Source: an uncultured Clostridia bacterium (lineage in GTDB: Bacteria; Bacillota; Clostridia; Christensenellales; CAG-917). From it: a DNA stretch of 63,636 nt. Numbering within the stretch: the first letter of the stretch is position 1; every line of letters begins with the position of its first letter. Location: NCBI GenBank assembly GCA_947581925.1, contig CANPWB010000008.1, positions 1 to 63,636 of the forward strand. The letters are read 5' to 3'. The notes below the pieces were generated by a model. The model saw nothing but the letters and a program-made list of their open reading frames with translations, was not told the DNA's origin and searched no databases. The position numbers and the translations under genes are program-made. Shown piece after piece: positions 1-7,359 of the stretch.

Positions 1-33
1 AAAAATCCATCTGTAAGTGTTAAATTACAACAC

Positions 34-71
34 AAAGCGGGATTTCCTTTCGGATCTCCCGCTTTTTGTTT
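34..71 (+). terminator. Rho-independent terminator of an upstream gene
   Basis: Perfect 9-bp stem, aaagcggga (34-42) with tcccgcttt (57-65), followed by T residues to 71. The gene it serves lies outside the window. Confidence 0.8.
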
Positions 72-543
72 GACTCGCTCAATGGTGTATTCCAATATAA
101 AAATAGTTTCTGTGTTTCCCTATGCAACACACACCTTCACTCCCGCCTTTTGATATGTATGCGCGCACTTACCGCAAAAGTTCATTGCGAAACACCGCAA
201 AAGTACGTTATGATTTGTCACAAAAGTACATGGTGAAATGCCACAAAATACATTTTTCAGACATCTAAAGGCATCGATTTTTGCAAAAATTTGCACTTAT
301 TATAAGCTGATCTCAGAGAGAATTTCGGTCGGTTTTTTAGTCATCTTTTTATTTGGTTTTTTGCATATTGTTATGACGCAAAATAAACCAACTTGTGCTT
401 ATATTTTTTTGATGCGAAGATTTTGAAAATGCCAAAGTAAGCTGTCAGTTGCATATTCCATGAAAATTATGTCGAAGGATAAACACAACTTTACGACAAT
501 AATAGCATACTTCAAAAAAAATTTATAAAGTCCGTTAAATTTG
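72..543. other. A+T-rich intergenic region without a supported gene
   Basis: No reading frame here has a ribosome binding site or recognisable protein. The only structure I see is a run of four degenerate units at 171-253 (listed separately). The rpsO promoter follows. Confidence 0.6.
171..253. repeat. Four degenerate ~23-bp tandem units
   Basis: Units begin near 171, 194, 217 and 240. Each carries a variant of accgcaaaagtacrtt or tcacaaaagtacat followed by a short spacer ending in gaaa or attt. Function unknown. Confidence 0.5.
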
Positions 544-572
544 TTTACAATTTAGTTTGTTTGTGATATTAT
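544..572 (+). promoter_or_regulatory. rpsO promoter
   Basis: TTTACA (544-549), 17-base spacer, TATTAT (567-572), with an extended TGa immediately before the -10 element. It lies just upstream of the structured rpsO leader. Confidence 0.75.
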
Positions 573-580
573 TATCCGCG

Positions 581-660
581 TACTTGCGACGAGGTTTGGT
601 CAAATACTCCGAGTCCTTACTTGGTTGCAAGCGAATTATTTATCCAGCGAAGGAGGTTAA
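581..660 (+). promoter_or_regulatory. Structured rpsO leader, possible S15 autoregulatory site
   Basis: The leader can form an 8-bp stem (cttgcgac 583-590 with gttgcaag 624-631, one G-U pair) enclosing a second set of complementary stretches around 591-613. Known biology: rpsO mRNA leaders in several bacterial groups bind S15 and repress their own translation. That this leader does so is inferred from its position and folding. The ribosome binding site gaaggaggt (649-657) lies just downstream of the stem. Confidence 0.5.
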
Positions 661-664
661 ATCA

Positions 665-928
665 ATGGATAAGGAACTCAAGCAACAGATCATTGCAAAG
701 TATGCGCGCAGTGAGGGCGACACAGGCTCTCCCGAAGTGCAGATCGCGCTTCTCACCGAGCGCATCAAGGAACTCACCGAGCACCTCAAGGTGCACAAGA
801 AGGATCATCACAGCCGCAGAGGACTGCTCATGATGGTCGGTCACAGGAAGAGCTTGCTCAACTATCTCAAGGACGTTGACATCGAGAGGTATCGTGCAAT
901 CGTCAGCTCGCTCGGACTCAGAAAGTGA
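665..928 (+). CDS. rpsO: 30S ribosomal protein S15
   Basis: Encodes an 87-residue S15, close to the usual 88-89. S15 binds the central domain of 16S rRNA early in 30S assembly. The S15 signature is clear: an N-terminal helix, the GDTGSPEVQ segment near residue 20, [15 protein letters not shown] in the middle and a C-terminal LGLRK. The ATG at 665 is chosen because it sits 7 bases after GAAGGAGGT; an upstream in-frame start would add 36 residues absent from the family. The gene has its own promoter and terminator and is followed by pnp, the order seen in many bacteria. Identification is secure. Confidence 0.98.
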   Translation: MDKELKQQIIAKYARSEGDTGSPEVQIALLTERIKELTEHLKVHKKDHHSRRGLLMMVGHRKSLLNYLKDVDIERYRAIVSSLGLRK

Positions 929-936
929 AAAAAGAA

Positions 937-969
937 TTGGGTGCGCTGTTTGTCGCACCCGATTTTTTA
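937..969 (+). terminator. Terminator between rpsO and pnp
   Basis: Perfect 7-bp stem gggtgcg (939-945) with cgcaccc (954-960), then a T-rich run (963-968). Confidence 0.85.
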
Positions 970-970
970 T

Positions 971-1026
971 GAGCGTATCGATACATACGCTCTACCCAAA
1001 CAAAAATAGGGGATGACGGAATCCCC
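971..1026 (+). promoter_or_regulatory. pnp leader with two hairpins
   Basis: Two perfect hairpins precede pnp: gagcgtat (971-978) with atacgctc (985-992), and ggggat (1009-1014) with atcccc (1021-1026). The second ends about 10 bases before the ribosome binding site. In enterobacteria pnp is autoregulated through a 5' hairpin cut by RNase III. A comparable role here is inference only. Confidence 0.5.
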
Positions 1027-1043
1027 GAGAATAGGAGATATAT

Positions 1044-3158
1044 ATGGAAAGACAAATTTTCAAGACAACAGTCGGCGGCAGAGAGCTCACCGTTGAGACG
1101 GGCGCGTACTGCTCGCAAGCAAACGGTTCATGCGTGGTCCGCTGCGGCGACACGGTGGTCATGGTCAACGCGACTATGAGCAAGGCTCCCCGCGAGGGCA
1201 TGGATTTCTTCCCCCTCAGTGTGGATTACGAAGAGAAGATGTACGCTATAGGCAAGATCCCCGGCGGTTTCAAAAAGCGCGAGGGCAGGGCAAGCGACAA
1301 GGCTATTTTGACGTCGCGCCTCATCGACCGCCCCATCCGCCCGCTCTTCCCGAAGGGACTTTACAATGACGTGACGGTCATCGCGACAGTGCTGTCCGTG
1401 GACACAAACATCCCGCCGGAAGTTTTCGGCATGATAGGCTCGTCCGTCGCGCTAAGCATATCGGATATTCCGTGGGCAGGCCCCACAGGCTCCGTTGTCG
1501 TAGGCCTTGTAGACGGCGAATATGTCATCAATCCCGACAGCGAACAGCGCGCAAAATCCCGCCTTACCCTCAATTTGAGCGGCACAAAGGACGCTATCAT
1601 GATGGTCGAAGCGGGCGCGGAAGTCATCACCGAAGAGGAGATGCTCGGCGCAATAATGTTCGGACATGAGGAGATAAAAAAGATAGTCGCCTTCATCGAG
1701 GAGATACAAAAGGCGGTCGGCAAACCCAAGCAGGATATCGAGCTCGAGCATATCCCCGAGGCTATTGACGTCGCAGTCCGCGCATATGCGGACAAGAAGA
1801 TGGACTATGTGCTCGAGGCGTTTGAGCGCTATGAGCGCGAGGCGAGAGAGGACGCCCTCAACGAGGACGTGCTCGCACACTTTGCGGACGACTTTAATGA
1901 CGAACCCAAGAAGATCAAATTCATCCTCGACAGCTTGTATTACCTCAAAAAAGAGAAAGTCCGCGCGAAGATACTCAACGACGGCGTACGTCCCGACGGC
2001 AGAGCGCTCACCGAGATACGTCCCATTTGGATAGAGGTCGGCATGCTCCCGCGAGTACACGGCAGCGCAGTATTCACAAGAGGTCAGACTCAAGCCCTCA
2101 CCACCTGCACCCTCGGCACGATATCCGAGGCGCAGAGGCTGGAAGGTCTCGACGACGACTATTATAAGAGATACATGCACCAATACAACATGCCCGGCTA
2201 CTCCACAGGCGAGGCTAAAGCGCTCAAGAGCCCAGGCAGACGCGAGATAGGTCACGGCGCACTCGCCGAGCGCGCTCTGGAGCCCGTCCTGCCCAGCGAA
2301 GAGGAATTCCCGTACGCCATCCGCACCGTGTCCGACATTTTGAGCTCCAACGGCTCGACGTCACAGGCGTCCGTATGCGGCAGCACTCTCGCGCTCATGG
2401 ACGCGGGCGTACCCATCAAGGCGCCCGTCGCAGGCATTGCTATGGGACTCATCAAGAATGAGGAGCAAGGCAAAGTCGCAGTGCTCACGGATATTCAAGG
2501 CCTCGAGGACTTCCTCGGCGATATGGACTTCAAAGTCGCGGGCACGACGGAAGGCATCACCGCCATACAAATGGACATCAAGATCAAGGGCATTGACGAA
2601 AGCATTTTGAAGAGAGCTCTCGAGCAGGCAAGACAGGGCAGACTTGAGATACTCGGCAAGATGAAGGCTGTCATCGCCGAGCCGCGTCCGGAACTCAGCA
2701 AGTGGGCGCCTAAGATCGTTTCCTTCGAGGTGGATCCCGACAAGATAGGCGACATCATCGGTAAGGGCGGCAAGACGATCAACAAGATAGTGGACGATAC
2801 GGGCGTCAAGATCGACATCAACGACGATGGCGTAGTTTTTGTCGCGTCCAACGATATGACCGCGATCAACAAAGCGAAGAGCATAATCGAGACCATTGTG
2901 CGCGAGGTCGAAGTCGGCGACATCTACGAGGGCGTCGTCACCAAGATAATGGAGAACGACAAGGGACAATTCGGCGCAAACGTCAACTTCGCTCCCGGCA
3001 AGGACGGCATGATCCACATCTCAAAGCTCTCCGATAAGCGCGTGGACAAGGTCACGGACGTCGTAAATGTGGGCGACATCGTGCTCGTCAAGGTCATCAA
3101 GATTGACGAGAAACACCGCGTAGACCTCAAGCTCAAGGAGATCGTCAAGAAGGCGTAA
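1044..3158 (+). CDS. pnp: Polynucleotide phosphorylase (3'-5' exoribonuclease)
   Basis: Encodes a 704-residue PNPase, the usual length. The enzyme degrades RNA phosphorolytically from the 3' end and works in mRNA turnover in the cytoplasm. Order of domains: first RNase PH core (about 1-220, with GFKKREGRASDKAIL), helical linker, second RNase PH core (about 310-545, with PGRREIGHGALAERAL), KH domain (about 555-615, IIGKGGKTINKI) and a C-terminal S1 domain (about 620-690). The ATG follows ataggagat at a suitable distance. A strong hairpin with flanking A and T tracts terminates the gene. Nothing appears truncated. Confidence 0.98.
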   Translation: MERQIFKTTVGGRELTVETGAYCSQANGSCVVRCGDTVVMVNATMSKAPREGMDFFPLSVDYEEKMYAIGKIPGGFKKREGRASDKAILTSRLIDRPIRPLFPKGLYNDVTVIATVLSVDTNIPPEVFGMIGSSVALSISDIPWAGPTGSVVVGLVDGEYVINPDSEQRAKSRLTLNLSGTKDAIMMVEAGAEVITEEEMLGAIMFGHEEIKKIVAFIEEIQKAVGKPKQDIELEHIPEAIDVAVRAYADKKMDYVLEAFERYEREAREDALNEDVLAHFADDFNDEPKKIKFILDSLYYLKKEKVRAKILNDGVRPDGRALTEIRPIWIEVGMLPRVHGSAVFTRGQTQALTTCTLGTISEAQRLEGLDDDYYKRYMHQYNMPGYSTGEAKALKSPGRREIGHGALAERALEPVLPSEEEFPYAIRTVSDILSSNGSTSQASVCGSTLALMDAGVPIKAPVAGIAMGLIKNEEQGKVAVLTDIQGLEDFLGDMDFKVAGTTEGITAIQMDIKIKGIDESILKRALEQARQGRLEILGKMKAVIAEPRPELSKWAPKIVSFEVDPDKIGDIIGKGGKTINKIVDDTGVKIDINDDGVVFVASNDMTAINKAKSIIETIVREVEVGDIYEGVVTKIMENDKGQFGANVNFAPGKDGMIHISKLSDKRVDKVTDVVNVGDIVLVKVIKIDEKHRVDLKLKEIVKKA

Positions 3159-3203
3159 CTTATACGATATTTCGCGACATCGCAACGCATCAACAAACAC
3201 AGA

Positions 3204-3234
3204 AAAAAAGGCAGCTTTTACAACTGCCTTTTTT
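3204..3234. terminator. Bidirectional terminator after pnp
   Basis: aaaaaaggcag (3204-3214) pairs with ctgcctttttt (3224-3234). T tracts occur on both strands, so it can serve pnp or transcription from the right. It abuts a copy of the tRNA-Leu 3' end. Confidence 0.85.
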
Positions 3235-3443
3235 GGTGCCGGTGGACGGACTCGCTCCGCTTGTGTAGTGCTTTATTCTGCTCGAGCGTGTGGTTGACAC
3301 GCATCCCGCACAACTATTCGTTCACTGCGCTCATTTACCCCACAAAAACATTTCATATTTTTGCGGGGACCCGTTTGCCGGGACGGGCAAGACATTCACA
3401 GGATGTCTTGCTATTCCGCCCGTTCGAGTCCGTCCACCGTTGC
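3234..3443. repeat. Inverted-repeat element built from tRNA-Leu 3' ends (copy 1)
   Basis: The left end (3234-3254) is identical over 21 bases to the 3' end of the intact tRNA-Leu at 4473-4493, CCA included. The right end (3425-3439) carries 15 bases of the same sequence in the opposite orientation. The ~170-bp interior holds a further repeat unit (3336-3373). A hairpin terminator sits outside each end. The arrangement resembles a small non-autonomous element with tRNA-derived terminal repeats. No target-site duplication is obvious. Confidence 0.6.
3336..3373. repeat. Palindromic intergenic repeat, 'taccccacaaaa' family
   Basis: taccccacaaaaa followed by a short variable loop and tttttgcggggaccc. 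The same unit occurs three more times at 56044-56180, showing that it is a dispersed family in this genome. Confidence 0.75.
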
Positions 3444-3448
3444 ATAAA

Positions 3449-3486
3449 AAAAATTGCAGCCAATATTGTAATTGTCCGCAATTTTT
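3449..3486 (+). terminator. Hairpin with T tract beside the tRNA-derived element
   Basis: aaaaattgc (3449-3457) pairs with gcaattttt (3478-3486). It lies directly outside the right end of the tRNA-derived inverted repeat. No gene that would need it is visible upstream on this strand. Confidence 0.5.
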
Positions 3487-3498
3487 CTGGTGCACCAC

Positions 3499-3536
3499 GA
3501 CCAACCTAATTCGAACCGTGTTAGGTTGGTCTTTTT
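3499..3536 (+). terminator. Strong rho-independent terminator
   Basis: Perfect 11-bp stem gaccaacctaa (3499-3509) with ttaggttggtc (3521-3531), followed by five T residues. It would stop transcription entering from the left, toward the convergent gene at 3595-4167. Confidence 0.75.
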
Positions 3537-3542
3537 CTATAC

Positions 3543-3571
3543 TTAAAAGCGAGGACAACCAGCCCTCGCTT
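3543..3571 (-). terminator. Terminator of the YdeI/OmdA-family gene
   Basis: Stem aagcgagg (3547-3554) with cctcgctt (3564-3571). Read on the minus strand it ends in a short T run. Moderate strength. Confidence 0.55.
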
Positions 3572-3594
3572 ATTATATTTCACTAAATTGAAGT

Positions 3595-4167
3595 TTAATA
3601 ATCTAACAGTCTGCCATAGTCATTCCATTCGCCGAACATTTTACCTTGTTTGGTCTTCACGATTAAGTGTGCCAACATTTTGTCGTACATCTCTGGGTTT
3701 CGTTTCTTATAGAAGGCGATATTTCCCGTTCGCACCCTTTGGTATAAAGGAGGGAATGATTTGAACTTTGACCACGCCTGCGCAGCCTTCAACGCCGTCT
3801 CAATGTCAGGATCAATATGAAAACTGCGAGTTCCCATAGCAGGGAGAACTACTCTTCCCGCATCAGTCATAAGACCTAAAGCTTCTAATCTGCGAACTCG
3901 CTCCTTGTTTAGTTCTGTCCATTTGCTCCCTTTTTTACGGGGCGTAAAGCGCTGCAACCTCTTTCCGTCAATGATTCGGTGAGTGCTGTCTATCCAACCA
4001 TAGCAAAGTGCCTCTTCCACAGCATCAATATACCAAAAGTGGGTGTTGTCAACAGGCTTCCCGCGCTTTACATTAACCCAGCATTCTATCTCTTGTTCTG
4101 AATAAACGCTGAGCCATTCACGAAATGATTTGCGGCAATCGACTTGTAAAATATTCTTATACTCCAT
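3595..4167 (-). CDS. YdeI/OmdA-family protein
   Basis: Encodes 190 residues typical of the YdeI/OmpD-associated (OmdA) family. Members are small cytoplasmic proteins of uncertain function, some annotated as bacteriocin-protection proteins. Family signatures visible are the N-terminal FREWL and ECWV segments, the YGWIDSTHRIIDGKR stretch (about 55-70), RFTPRKKGSKWTELN (about 72-86) and the downstream Arg-rich helix ERVRRLEALGLM. A good promoter precedes it (TTGATT, 17-base spacer, TATAAT). It is a single-gene unit running opposite to pnp and lies between the two tRNA-Leu-derived inverted-repeat elements, so it may have travelled with them. Family assignment is good; function is not established. 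Confidence 0.85.
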   Translation of the reverse strand: MEYKNILQVDCRKSFREWLSVYSEQEIECWVNVKRGKPVDNTHFWYIDAVEEALCYGWIDSTHRIIDGKRLQRFTPRKKGSKWTELNKERVRRLEALGLMTDAGRVVLPAMGTRSFHIDPDIETALKAAQAWSKFKSFPPLYQRVRTGNIAFYKKRNPEMYDKMLAHLIVKTKQGKMFGEWNDYGRLLDY

Positions 4168-4208
4168 TACTTACTTGTTCTCGCTAAATTCCTGTTTATC
4201 GTTCTAAT

Positions 4209-4237
4209 ATTATAGCATAAAACTCCGCATAAATCAA
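4209..4237 (-). promoter_or_regulatory. Promoter of the YdeI/OmdA-family gene
   Basis: Read on the minus strand: TTGATT (4237-4232), 17-base spacer, TATAAT (4214-4209) preceded by TGC, an extended -10. Confidence 0.75.
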
Positions 4238-4317
4238 GCCCGAAACTATGCTCATAGATAAAAAGTAAATCCTAACCATTCACTCGTTACTAGTATTTGG
4301 TTCGGATTATACTGACT

Positions 4318-4436
4318 TGGTGCCGGTGGACGGACTCGTCTTACAGCGATTGTTACGCGAAGCGTCAATCGCGTGCAGGGCACGGGCGGGTTGCGTAAGC
4401 AACACGCAGTGACGGTGAGAGTTCGTACACTGGCAC
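4318..4436. repeat. Inverted-repeat element built from tRNA-Leu 3' ends (copy 2)
   Basis: The left end 4318-4338 matches the 3' end of the tRNA-Leu gene exactly over 21 bases. The right end 4419-4436 is an inverted copy matching 15 of 18 bases (compared with 4320-4337). The interior contains two short hairpins, acgc-gaa-gcgt inside cgattg/caatcg, and gttgc-gtaa-gcaac. Same architecture as the element at 3234-3443 but with an unrelated interior. Confidence 0.55.
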
Positions 4437-4437
4437 A

Positions 4438-4472
4438 AAAAAAATGACAGTCACAACAGCTGTCATTTTTTT
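4438..4472 (-). terminator. Terminator of tRNA-Leu
   Basis: aaatgacag and ctgtcattt form a 9-bp stem around a short loop, flanked by A and T tracts. It begins right after the CCA end of the tRNA when read on the minus strand. Confidence 0.8.
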
Positions 4473-4560
4473 TGGTGCCGGTGGACGGACTCGAACCGTC
4501 ACGGATGATTAGTCCACAGGATTTTGAGTCCAGCGCGTCTGCCAATTTCACCACACCGGC
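4473..4560 (-). tRNA. tRNA-Leu(CAA)
   Basis: 88 nt with the CCA end encoded. The acceptor stem GCCGGTG (4560-4554) pairs with CACCGGC, followed by A and CCA. The D arm contains TGGCAGACGCG, the anticodon loop CTCAAAA gives anticodon CAA, a long variable arm typical of leucine tRNA follows, and the T arm is GACGG-TTCGAGT-CCGTC. The anticodon stem (CTGGA/TCCTG) has one U-U mismatch (positions 28-42), which is unusual. Promoter and terminator are both clear. Two elements to the left contain extra copies of its 3' end. Confidence 0.95.
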
Positions 4561-4568
4561 GCACTACA

Positions 4569-4597
4569 AATATAACATAATGCGGCTTAAGTTGCAA
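4569..4597 (-). promoter_or_regulatory. Promoter of tRNA-Leu
   Basis: On the minus strand: TTGCAA (4597-4592), 17-base spacer, TATATT (4574-4569), 8 bases before the mature 5' end of the tRNA. Confidence 0.75.
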
Positions 4598-4687
4598 GCG
4601 ATTTTTGCATATTTGTTTAGACGACGAAATTTTTGTCAGTCGCATCTCCCATAAGGATATTGAACCTGTCATATGCGAAACTTAATG

Positions 4688-4716
4688 TTGCTAAAAGCGG
4701 CGGGAGGTGATATAAT
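4688..4716 (+). promoter_or_regulatory. Promoter of the membrane-protein gene
   Basis: TTGCTA (4688-4693), 17-base spacer, TATAAT (4711-4716) with extended TGa. Confidence 0.75.
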
Positions 4717-4822
4717 AGCGTAAGTGCTTTATATAAAGCGTTGCATACACAATAATGGGTCGTATGGATCGATTTTATATAAGGTTTCAAAATAATATTT
4801 CAATACGTCAACTAGAGGCAGT

Positions 4823-5824
4823 ATGCAAAAGGGATCAAAGCGAGAGAGCGTTTCAAAGAGGGGAGAGAGCGGACGTGGCAAAAACATAGCGCCCGATTTC
4901 GGAATGATAAAGAACACGCTGAAGAATTTCGGCACGAATTGGATATACATTTTTGTGACGATGGGCACGGTGTATCTTTTTATGCTGTTTGCGATATTGC
5001 TGTTTGCAAGCTCCACCATTCAAAACTTGTCCGTTACGCTGTCGGGGATAGTGGAGACCGTCGGCTCGTCCATAGAGCAATCTTCCGCGTCCGTGGAGGA
5101 GTTTTTCGCCTACGCGTTTGGCAAATTAAATTGGAACGGCAACTTTTTGCAGACTATATCTGAAATTTTGAATACAAAGTGGATCAGCGCCACCGTCAAG
5201 GGATTTTTCGAGACGCTGAGCGTGTCCACGGAGGGCTTTGACGCGCAGATAAACGCTATACTGACCAATTTTTCAAACAAGCTGTCCGTAGACCTGGGTA
5301 TCGCGGTGTCGCTCGTCGCACTGGGCGTGTGGATATCCAACTCCGTCACACGCTATGTCCTGCGCAGACGCACGGCAAAGCGGGGGATAAAAAACTTTTT
5401 GATCGCGCATACGCTTGTGCCTCTCATCCAGTCGCTCGTCGTGTATGTCGCGGGCATACTGTTCGCGTTTATACAGTGGTTCGCGATCCTGGTGCTGTTT
5501 GCGGCTGTCGCACTGTGGGCTGTCATATCGCTTATGAACTCCTATATCATCTATAGAGACAAGGATATCCCGCTCACGCTGAAGGACGTCATCACGCCGC
5601 GCAACGTCGTCTCGCACATACTCGTAGGGCTCATAATTTTAGCCATTGATATTTTGCTGTGCGTAGGACTTTGGTATCTCAATCCGATTTTGTGCGTGCT
5701 CATCATGATACCCGTGCTCATCTACTCCGTCAACATAGTGGACCTCGGCTCGGATTCGTTTATGTTGGGGCTTGTCAACATATTGAAAAACCCCGAAAAA
5801 GCGGACGAAGAGAAGAAAGCATAG
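4823..5824 (+). CDS. Polytopic membrane protein of unknown function
   Basis: Encodes 333 residues that I do not recognise. A basic, soluble N-terminus of about 37 residues is followed by a hydrophobic segment (about 40-65). Next comes an extracytoplasmic-looking stretch (about 66-155) rich in Ser, Thr and Phe, and then at least four further hydrophobic segments between about 155 and 315. The C-terminus is short, acidic then basic. The layout resembles uncharacterised multi-pass integral membrane proteins common in Clostridia; no catalytic motif is seen. It has its own promoter, a weak Shine-Dalgarno (agagg) and a leader of about 100 bases, and is transcribed toward the purine cluster, which begins with a separate promoter. 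Confidence 0.8.
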   Translation: MQKGSKRESVSKRGESGRGKNIAPDFGMIKNTLKNFGTNWIYIFVTMGTVYLFMLFAILLFASSTIQNLSVTLSGIVETVGSSIEQSSASVEEFFAYAFGKLNWNGNFLQTISEILNTKWISATVKGFFETLSVSTEGFDAQINAILTNFSNKLSVDLGIAVSLVALGVWISNSVTRYVLRRRTAKRGIKNFLIAHTLVPLIQSLVVYVAGILFAFIQWFAILVLFAAVALWAVISLMNSYIIYRDKDIPLTLKDVITPRNVVSHILVGLIILAIDILLCVGLWYLNPILCVLIMIPVLIYSVNIVDLGSDSFMLGLVNILKNPEKADEEKKA

Positions 5825-5880
5825 CGCAAAAACACAATTTGTATACTTTTGAAAAAGCGGCGAAAAGGGCGTTCTATCGC

Positions 5881-5910
5881 TTGACGGCGCTTTTTGATTT
5901 GCGCTATAAT
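5881..5910 (+). promoter_or_regulatory. Promoter of the purine cluster (purE)
   Basis: TTGACG (5881-5886), 18-base spacer, TATAAT (5905-5910). It lies about 130 bases upstream of purE and precedes a structured leader. Confidence 0.75.
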
Positions 5911-5940
5911 ACGGCTATGAAAGGCTTGAGAACGTGCTTC

Positions 5941-6030
5941 GCCCGACAGGGCGGGGAGAAACCAAATAGTCTGAAACGCGCAATTTAAGGCAGGTATTTT
6001 CACGCAGGAAATTCCTGCCTTCTTGATTAT
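5941..6030 (+). promoter_or_regulatory. Possible attenuator in the purE leader
   Basis: The leader forms gccc-gaca-gggc (5941-5952). It also forms a longer hairpin, aaggcagg (5987-5994) with cctgcctt (6014-6021), whose loop contains a competing palindrome gcaggaaattcctgc (6004-6018). A T-rich stretch follows. Two mutually exclusive pairings just before the ribosome binding site suggest transcription or translation control. I could not match it to a known purine, PRPP or ZTP riboswitch consensus by eye. Confidence 0.45.
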
Positions 6031-6043
6031 TTCGGAGGCATAT

Positions 6044-6538
6044 ATGAAAAAAGTCGGCATTGTAATGGGCAGCGATTCGGATTTGCCCGTCGTGAGCAAG
6101 GCTTTCGACGTGCTTGATGAGTTTGAAATTCCTTTTGAGGTGCACGTCTATTCCGCGCACCGCACTCCGCTTGAGGCTAAGGCTTTTGCCGAAAACGCGG
6201 ATAAAAACGGCCTTGGAGTCATCATTGCCGCCGCGGGTATGGCGGCTCATCTTGCGGGCGCGCTTGCCGCAAACACCACTCTCCCTGTCATAGGCATACC
6301 CATAAAGGGCGCGGCTCTCGACGGCATGGACGCATTGCTTTCCACGGTGCAGATGCCATCCGGCATACCCGTCGCGACAGTCGCCATAGACGGCGCAAAG
6401 AATGCGGCTTACCTCGCCGTGCAGATCATCGCCGTGTCCGACCCCGCGCTTGCCGCAAAGCTCAAGGAGGCAAGGGACGCCGCCGCAAAGCAGGTGCTTG
6501 AAAAAAACAAGAAGATCGCCGAAAAATACAACAAGTAA
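6044..6538 (+). CDS. purE: N5-carboxyaminoimidazole ribonucleotide mutase (PurE)
   Basis: Encodes 164 residues with the standard class I PurE core: the MGSDSDLP loop at 8-15, SAHR at 37-40 and [11 protein letters not shown] at about 72. It moves the carboxyl group of N5-CAIR to carbon 4 of the imidazole ring in IMP synthesis. The ATG at 6044 follows GGAGG by 5 bases; an upstream ATG 7 codons earlier lacks a binding site. Class I PurE normally works with PurK, which is not in this window. purK may therefore lie elsewhere, or the protein may use CO2 directly. First gene of the purine cluster; purC follows after 101 bases. Confidence 0.96.
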   Translation: MKKVGIVMGSDSDLPVVSKAFDVLDEFEIPFEVHVYSAHRTPLEAKAFAENADKNGLGVIIAAAGMAAHLAGALAANTTLPVIGIPIKGAALDGMDALLSTVQMPSGIPVATVAIDGAKNAAYLAVQIIAVSDPALAAKLKEARDAAAKQVLEKNKKIAEKYNK

Positions 6539-6639
6539 GATCAAAAATTGCAGCGATACGGGATATGGGGCAACGATTTTGATGCTCCGGCCGCATATGC
6601 GGTCACAACAATAGAAATAACCTTTTCAAGGAGAAGAAT

Positions 6640-7350
6640 ATGGAAAAGCTCGAACAAGTTTATGAGGGCAAGGCAAAAAAGGTCTACAAGACCTCGGACA
6701 AAGATCTTTACATCGTCTCGTACAAGGACGACGCGACCGCGTTCAACGGCCTCAAGAAGGGCACCATCGTCGGCAAGGGCGTCATCAACAACCGCATGAG
6801 CAATATGATGATGCAGCTGCTTGAGAAAAAGGGCGTCCCCACGCACTATGTGCAGGAGCTGTCCGAGAGGGATACCCTCGTGAAAAAGGTCAGCATAGTG
6901 CCGCTCGAGGTCATCATCCGCAACGTGTCCGCGGGCTCCTTTGCAAAGCGCTACGGCGTGGAAGAGGGCATCGTCTTTGACGAACCTACGATAGAGTTCT
7001 CCTACAAAAACGACGCGCTTGGCGACCCGCTCATCAACAGCTATCACGCGCTCGCGCTTAAGCTCGCGACAAAGGAAGAGATCGAGCTCATCAAGACATA
7101 CGCATTCAAGGTCAACGAAGTGCTCAAAGAGTACTTCCTTACCATAGGCGTGAAACTCATCGACTTCAAGCTCGAGTTCGGCAAGACGTCGGACGGAAAG
7201 ATAGTGCTCGCAGATGAGATATCTCCCGACACCTGCCGTTTTTGGGACGCAAATACGAATGAGAAACTCGACAAGGACCGCTTCAGACGCGACCTCGGCG
7301 GAGTCGAGGACGCCTACCGCGAGATATTCGGCAGGATCACAAATAAATAA
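6640..7350 (+). CDS. purC: SAICAR synthetase
   Basis: Encodes 236 residues, the typical bacterial PurC length. It joins aspartate to CAIR using ATP to make SAICAR. Visible motifs are [11 protein letters not shown] at about 6-16, the phosphate-binding [15 protein letters not shown] at about 88-102, and [11 protein letters not shown] at about 190-200. It follows purE and is preceded by aaggaga. A very strong terminator immediately after it separates purE-purC from purF, so the two parts of the cluster are probably separate transcripts or joined only by readthrough. Confidence 0.97.
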   Translation: MEKLEQVYEGKAKKVYKTSDKDLYIVSYKDDATAFNGLKKGTIVGKGVINNRMSNMMMQLLEKKGVPTHYVQELSERDTLVKKVSIVPLEVIIRNVSAGSFAKRYGVEEGIVFDEPTIEFSYKNDALGDPLINSYHALALKLATKEEIELIKTYAFKVNEVLKEYFLTIGVKLIDFKLEFGKTSDGKIVLADEISPDTCRFWDANTNEKLDKDRFRRDLGGVEDAYREIFGRITNK

Positions 7351-7359
7351 CATATCCAC

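Noticed and set aside
238..426. 62-codon ORF with one hydrophobic segment
   Set aside because: No ribosome binding site, no promoter and low-complexity A+T-rich composition; chance ORF is more likely.
1452..2255. 267-codon antisense ORF under pnp
   Set aside because: Lies entirely within the well-supported pnp gene and has no start signals.
3399..3445. A second complete tRNA near the tRNA-derived element
   Set aside because: Only the 3' end matches; the T stem cannot pair fully and no acceptor 5' half or anticodon arm is found.
3491..3531. tRNA-like sequence around ttcgaacc
   Set aside because: The acceptor and T stems do not pair at the right spacing; the segment is better explained as a terminator hairpin.
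5911..6043. Known purine, PRPP or ZTP riboswitch before purE
   Set aside because: None of the conserved core sequences I know for these classes is present; kept only as an unidentified leader.
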